DNA of 64,000 nt, taken from NCBI GenBank assembly GCA_905250125.1, contig CAJNOL010000037.1:276326-340325 (forward strand). The letters are read 5' to 3'. This document shows, piece after piece, positions 58,631 through 64,000 of the stretch. The notes under the pieces are model-generated. The model saw only the letters and a list, made by a program, of their open reading frames with translations, had not been told where the DNA came from and ran no database searches. Position numbers and translations under genes: made by a program. This DNA comes from Rotaria sordida. Lineage: Eukaryota > Rotifera > Eurotatoria > Philodinida > Philodinidae. The first letter of the stretch is position 1. Each line of letters begins with the position of its first letter.

Positions 58631-61600
58631 CTAGTCGTAATCATCATACGATTGATTAGTTTTTATAGTTCGTTCGTAATCTAAATAAATCAATCTTACA
58701 GAAAAAAATTTCAATAAAATAAATATACTTGATCTATCATGATCATTATGCATTTTTGACATATGATTGTTTACAAATTGTTCATTGGAATCTGATCTAT
58801 TAGATTGATCTCCTATTGAATCTATCGGTTGGTGTCTTACTTGGTCTTTAGCATATTCAAGAGCCTTTAAAAGCAAAAAGAAAAACAAAATATATGCATT
58901 ATTATTTTTGATCATTCATGATCTATATACTCGGTCTCTTTTTGATATTTTTTCAGCATCATACTCGCTATTACTTAAATGCCATGGTTGTCGAGATTGC
59001 ATTTCACGTGCTGGTATATGTCGTGTTCCTGGATTATCGACTACTTGTCTTTCAACTAATGATCCATATTCTTGACGTTTTCTCGCACGTTCTTTCTAAA
59101 TACATAATTTTAAAAAAGTGATTTGAAAAAAAAAATCAAAAAGAAAAATAAAACAAAACTCTACTCGATCAATAACTGCTTCATTAGTATCACCGAACAG
59201 ATTTGGATTATTTAATTTTTGTAAATCTTTATAATCTTTTAATGTATATTTTTTATATGGAAAATAATAACCTTGTGCATCACGTAATGCACGTCTTCGT
59301 TGGTTTTCTAAATAACTATCTATAAGAAACAAAAATTAAACTAATAGATAATAAAAATAATTTAATTTCAATTAAATAACCTGCTTTCATCCATTGTTGA
59401 GAATAAAGAACGTCATGAATAGTTGGTTTAAATGATCTTTTTAAATAATCATTTCGTTCTTGACGCCAAAGTTCAAGCATATCACGACCATGATGGTAAT
59501 GTGATGGATAGTAACCTGGTGGCCAATGTGGATGCATATTTTCTTCATAATCACGACGACTTTTTCGACCAGCATGATCATTATTTGTATTTTTATTTCG
59601 ACTCTTTCGTGATATTTGACTTTTAGCACCATCATCTCGTTCAATTTCATGTCCAGTATTACCACCATTATTTTCTTCATGATCACTATGACCATCAGTT
59701 TTATTTGTATGTCGTTTTGGTTTAATTTTTCGTTTTTCATAATCAAAAAATGGATCATAAGCATCATGATATGGTGAAAGATAAGGTGGAATATCATCAG
59801 CATTTCCATACAAATGAGGATGACCATATGGACCATAATGGGATCCATAGGGTGGAAATGCATCTGAATATGGATGTCGTCCTCTAGCATGATATCCTGG
59901 AGGGAATGGATAATCAAAGTAAGGATCATATAAAGGTGGCATTCGACCATGATGAATTGGAGGAAGATGTGAATGTTTTTCAAGACGCTTATTGGGAAAT
60001 GTTGTTCGTTTTTGAGATTTACTTCGATGATGTGTGTTAGTATTATTACTATTATTATTATTATTATTATTATTATTATCATCATCATCACCTGAACTTT
60101 TATTATCTTCTGTTTGATTTTCATCACGATGACTTTGATGTTGGCTTGGTAATGAATGAGATTTTTTTTTATTACGAGTCGGTTTTTCTTTTTTCTTTTG
60201 TTCAACATCTGGTTTAGGACTTTCATGTTGAGGTTGTAATTTTGCTAATATAGCTGTATTTTCACTTGATGGAAAATATCGATCTTGACGTTTTTGTTCA
60301 AGAACTCTTCCTCTTTTTTGTATAGCCGCAGCTCGCATCTTACTTGATTTTGTAGGTTTTAATTCTTGTAAAAGACTACTTGATTTCAATGATGTTTCAG
60401 GTACATGATTCTTATCACCATAAGATAATGAATGATGAGGAATAGCAGGTGATGCACGAGCTTTTGACATTTGTTGCTCAGATCGAGTTAAGTTTGATTG
60501 AAGTGGTGGCTGAGATTTATGGTGTTGTTGTTCCTTAGAAAGACGATTTGAGGTCTGATGTTCAGATTGAAGAAGATGTGTTTCAGATCGCTGAAATTGC
60601 TTATCAACTGGAATTGGTGGATGTTGCTGTGTTGTGTTAGCATATGAACTCTAAATACATAAATTGTGTTTAAATATTTTTAACTATGTTAATTAAGGGG
60701 TTTATATTTTGTTGGACAATATTTATTATGTCATTCGATTAAAAATAAATATTTAAAGAAGATTGTCTGAGTCTTTTCTTGAAGCTAAACGTATTTTGTG
60801 ACAATCCTCAGTTCAATTAAAATCACCATGACTGACAAGCAAACCTTTTCTGCTACTCTCCTCTTCCGACTTCAATGATTTCTTGCCTATAGATGCTGCA
60901 TAGTGTTCTAATAAACACCTTAAAACGATTTGAATTTCTATTGAGACTTGACTAAACTATCAAATTTTTAATATTATATCTATTTTCTCGAGATCCTAGA
61001 TTTTCGAAAAACTCGTATTTTCGAATTTTGATTTGAACTTTCATACATACAGAAAATTCGACTAGATTAGCTTCCACAAAAAAAATTCAGACGTTTTGAA
61101 CAAAATCTCTTCGAAATATGAGACTTTCAATGTATAGACTCTTTTCCATCGATAATCTATACAACATGCACTTTTGAAAAATTCATATCTTGAAGAAACT
61201 TTGTTCAAAACTTCTGAATTTTTTTATGGAAGCAAGTCTAGTTGAGTTCTCTATATGCACAAAGTTTCAGATCGAAATTCCAAAATACGAGTTTTTCGAA
61301 AATCTAGAGCTTCTAGAAAATAGACAGATTAAAAATTCGATAACTTAGTCAAACCTCAATAGGAATCGAAATCGTTTTATGGTTTTTATTAGAACACTAT
61401 GTAGTATCCATAAGCAAAAAAAAATCATTGAAATTGAAAAAGGGTAGTTGAAGAAGTTTCCTCATAAGTGGCTAAGTTGTTCAACACGTGCTCATAAGGT
61501 ACTATTTGCAAACCTCAGTATCACCCGCTATTGAATGGCTCTGAACAAGCCACTCATGGCCATTTGTCTCGGATCACTCGTCCGCTAGCATGTTGACTAC

Positions 61601-62965
61601 GTGATTACTAGAGATATGCGGAACCAAAAAATAAAATTTTCACAGGACCAGTAACATAAGAAAAAAATTGTCAGAACTAAAATTCAAGTTTATAGTAACA
61701 TATTTTGTAGTTTTAAGGAAATTATCTCATGAATCATATGAGTCAAAACATAATTCAAGAGAGATGACCCAAAAAGTAATAGTCGTCGACTGAATAAGTA
61801 AAAAGAAAGAACATTGAAAAATTATTTTAGAAGTGATATGAATAAATTCTGGAATATTTTTCTTTAGACCGGAACCAGAACTAGCAAAACTAAAATAGCC
61901 GGGACCAAAATCTTGTGGCTAGTTAGTGTACATGGGAACCTCAAGAGTTCTGTGTCAGCTCGACCTTCTGTTCAGAACTAAAGCTAGTATTAGTTTTAGA
62001 GAAGATATTGAGTTATTGAATCTGGCACTAGACAGCACTCTGTATCATAATGTAGACGGTAGTCTTCCTTAATATCTGATTTCTTTGCTTTTTGTGATTA
62101 AAGACTAAATTGAAAATCATCTATCTTTGTAATGAAAAGTTAAATTGATGCTAAAGTAAAAGATTCGGCATTGATATATGTAAGTTAAGTGAAAATTATT
62201 CTATTTTTTCGTTATGACGAAACTTCTTTGAGAATTTTGATTGATATTTAACATTTTCTATAATCTGGAGACAAATGACACCTTTTGTGGGTAGTTTATT
62301 GTAAGTGAAAATTGATAGAAATTTTTAAAAGTTGCAATTATCTATGGTATTATTTCAAATAATTTTTAATATTTAAACTAGAAGATTTTGTGGAAGAAAT
62401 TTCTTTTTGATTTTTTCTATATATGCTCTGAAACATTTATTATGATATAAAATACCACTATTATAGTATTAAAATTAGCATTTTCTAATATAAAAATGAT
62501 CTAAGAAAATGAAAGATGTCAAACTTGTCTTTTGAAATATTTTCTTGTAACAAAAAAAAATGTACCTGTTGATGGTTCTTTGATTCTACTTGTTGATTAT
62601 CCATATTCTTTTTATATGATGTTTGCACGGTATTTGTCATACCATAACTTCCGGGATTATTATTATTATTTTTATCTATAGATCTATAATTAGTTAAAGG
62701 TACTTCTGAATTTGAATAACTATTTAGTTTTGTTTGTTGATTATCAATAGGAATAGTACCATAACTATTTGTTTCATATTGATATGGATGTGAATTTAAT
62801 GAACCAAAACCTGCATCATGTGTACCTAGAAAAGAAATATTGATTAAAGAAAAGAAATTTTATAATAAAATCTTTACTATAATTAGTTGAATGATATGGA
62901 TCTTGTCTAGATCCAAAACTAGCATATGTACTAGAAGGTAATGTTGAATAAGACGTAGCAGCCAT
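58631..62965 (-). CDS. Low-complexity protein with C-terminal YTLKDYK region, possibly ciliary/centrosomal (JHY-like)
   Basis: Seven exons give 707 residues: 62878-62965, 62566-62825, 59381-60650, 59165-59319, 58931-59095, 58729-58864 and 58631-58680, phases consistent. Most of the protein is disordered: Gln/His/Ser-rich, a run of Asn, basic KKKEK and RKSRNKN patches, and a Pro/Tyr/His/Gly-rich region (SHYGPYGHPHLYG). The last 200 residues look conserved: RRALRDAQGYYFPYKKYTLK, DYKDLQKL, KERARKRQEYGSLVERQV and RALEYAKDQV. The YTLKDYKxL, RKRQEYxxxV and ALEYAK order recalls ciliary/centrosomal proteins such as JHY; this is recall only, so the family is uncertain. The 1.9 kb second intron carries a 600 bp palindrome. 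If the donor at 58931 is not used, the protein ends there after a few codons. Confidence 0.72.
60838..61465. repeat. Imperfect palindrome of about 630 bp in the JHY-like gene intron
   Basis: The halves are inverted copies around about 61,150: left TAGATTTTCGAAAAACTCGT is mirrored by right ACGAGTTTTTCGAAAATCTA exactly; left CATAGTGTTCTAATAAACAC by right (inverse) CATAGTGTTCTAATAAAAAC; left TTCAGACGTTTTGAACAAA by inverse TTCAGAAGTTTTGAACAAA. The right end reads TTTCCTCATAAG. Confidence 0.92.
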
Positions 62966-64000
62966 TAGTAGTCAAATAGACAAACGAATAACAATTTTAA
63001 AGTATGTTATGATGCCATTTGGTTAGAAAAGTAGAAGTGGTTGTGAATGTAAAAGAAGAACGTATTTTAAACAAACACAACGACGAAAAAAAAAGAGAAT
63101 ATAACGACAATAGAGAAAAGTATTTGCATTTATTTACTTTATTCATCAATATTTATTGGCAAGAGTGAATAAAGATAGACATGGTAATGGCAAAAAACAA
63201 AAGAAAAAAAGAAAAATGAATCTCGTCAAAAGTAAATAAAGAGCAACTAAATTTCATTGTGTATTTTTTTTGTCGATTCTTTTAATTGAGTTTTATTATG
63301 CAAAAATGTTATTACCATTTATTTTGAAGAGTTCAAAAAGGAAAAATCATATTGAATTAACTTTATCAAACAGTATCTATGTTTTGTTTTTTTTTCAAAA
63401 CTATGATTCATTAAATAGGAAGTTTACATCAAACAGAATGATGTTAATGAAATTTAAGTTTAGTTGGCTTCTCTTGACATTTATTATTCAAAGACTTGAT
63501 GAATAAGAACGATGTAAAGATATATTTTTTTAAGCCATTTAAGTGTTAGTATTAAACTTTGATCAATATAAATAAATAAAATCGATTAGATTTTTGTAGC
63601 AAATATACTAATTTACTATAAACAATTATATTTTCAATAATTGATTAAAACTTATTAATTATTTCATTCAGACAAATTGATGTCTATGAATACATTTCAA
63701 ATAAACATCTTTTATGTCAATATGATGTTGTATTAATGAATATAAAATTGAATCAAATAATGAAGAAATATGCAGTTTTTCTTTCTCATTTGAATTATTT
63801 ATTATTCCATCAAATTAAAATAAATGTAGAACAGTTATTTCTGCGACGAAATTTTGAATAAATTATAGAAAAAAAACTGTAAGCGTAATCCCCGGAGAAT
63901 TAAAATATGATATACGATGTAGCTGCTGTTGCAAATCACCAGATATTGCTATGTTCTTCATTATCCTTTTACTTAATCCTTCAAAAATGCAATACTGAAG
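62966..64000. other. Window end, no supported gene
   Basis: About 1 kb, AT-rich. It should include the promoter of the minus-strand gene starting at 62965. A frame at 63,270-63,506 (+) has no domain. The last 130 bp (GATGTAGCTGCTGTTGCAAA region) are GC-richer and may be the edge of another gene beyond the window. Confidence 0.45.

Noticed and set aside
58916..58931. In-frame TGA as the end of the 58.6-63.0 kb protein
   Set aside because: A GTATAT donor at 58,930 joins in phase to exon 58,729-58,864, giving a further conserved-looking ALEYAK segment; the stop is kept as an alternative only.
59441..60226. A 261-codon minus-strand frame rich in Ile/Met
   Set aside because: It is a shifted frame of the low-complexity exon 59381-60650; composition reflects ATT/ATG repeats, and the other frame carries the conserved C-terminal region.
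1..64000. tRNA, rRNA, CRISPR or telomeric repeats
   Set aside because: No convincing tRNA B-box with a foldable cloverleaf, no rRNA-like segment, and no regularly spaced direct repeats with unique spacers were seen.

Overview
The window is eukaryotic: AT-rich, with spliced genes, mostly short introns (about 45-75 bp, GT-AG), and some 1-2.3 kb introns filled with repeats. Gene content is animal (phospholipase C with C2, palmitoyl-protein thioesterase, CLIP-type CAP-Gly protein, MAP7/ensconsin, CCDC28, C1q-collagen protein, SUEL lectin). A dense set of small introns, an F-box/LRR protein, an NLR-style LRR gene and an intronless RNA ligase next to them suggest a bdelloid rotifer (Rotaria/Adineta-like). 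That placement is inference, not proof.

Layout. 24-1398 (+): 3' end of a phospholipase C gene cut by the window edge. 4037-5842 (-): an LRR gene made of 13 homologous exons, twelve of exactly 84 bp. 9885-11081 (-): single-exon F-box protein. 11.1-20.2 kb: a gene-free, repeat-rich block with large imperfect palindromes, a terminal-inverted-repeat element, minisatellites and GATTATAATC-type arrays. 20.2-22.3 kb (-): three single-exon membrane proteins, one TMEM50-like. 25.5-26.6 kb (-): RNA ligase. 26.8-28.9 kb (-): CCDC28. 29.0-37.0 kb (-): ankyrin plus three CAP-Gly domain protein (CLIP3/CLIP4 type). 37.1-39.0 kb (-): DnaJ plus DnaJ-X protein. 39.1-39.8 kb (-): dual-specificity phosphatase. 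41.2-49.5 kb (-): MAP7/ensconsin-like gene; a complete SUEL-lectin membrane protein gene lies inside one of its introns. 51.7-54.5 kb (+): PRPF38A. 55.8-57.3 kb (+): PPT1. 57.4-58.3 kb (-): collagen/C1q protein. 58.6-63.0 kb (-): a low-complexity, probably ciliary/centrosomal protein.

The genes do not form one pathway. Two encode microtubule-associated proteins (CLIP-type, MAP7), and two others (CCDC28, the 58.6-63.0 kb gene) plausibly have ciliary/centrosomal roles; most of the rest is housekeeping. I reconstructed splice structures by reading donor/acceptor sites and checking phases; the multi-exon models keep an open frame across all junctions unless stated.

The most unusual things are (1) the LRR exon-cassette array with near-identical 54-59 bp introns, most of which are frame-neutral and stop-free; (2) a population of 0.3-0.8 kb imperfect palindromes, at least five of them inside introns, several sharing a terminal CGAGGGAA-like motif; (3) the gene-within-intron arrangement at MAP7; and (4) the intronless RNA ligase. 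I saw no rRNA, convincing tRNA, CRISPR array or intact transposase/reverse transcriptase.
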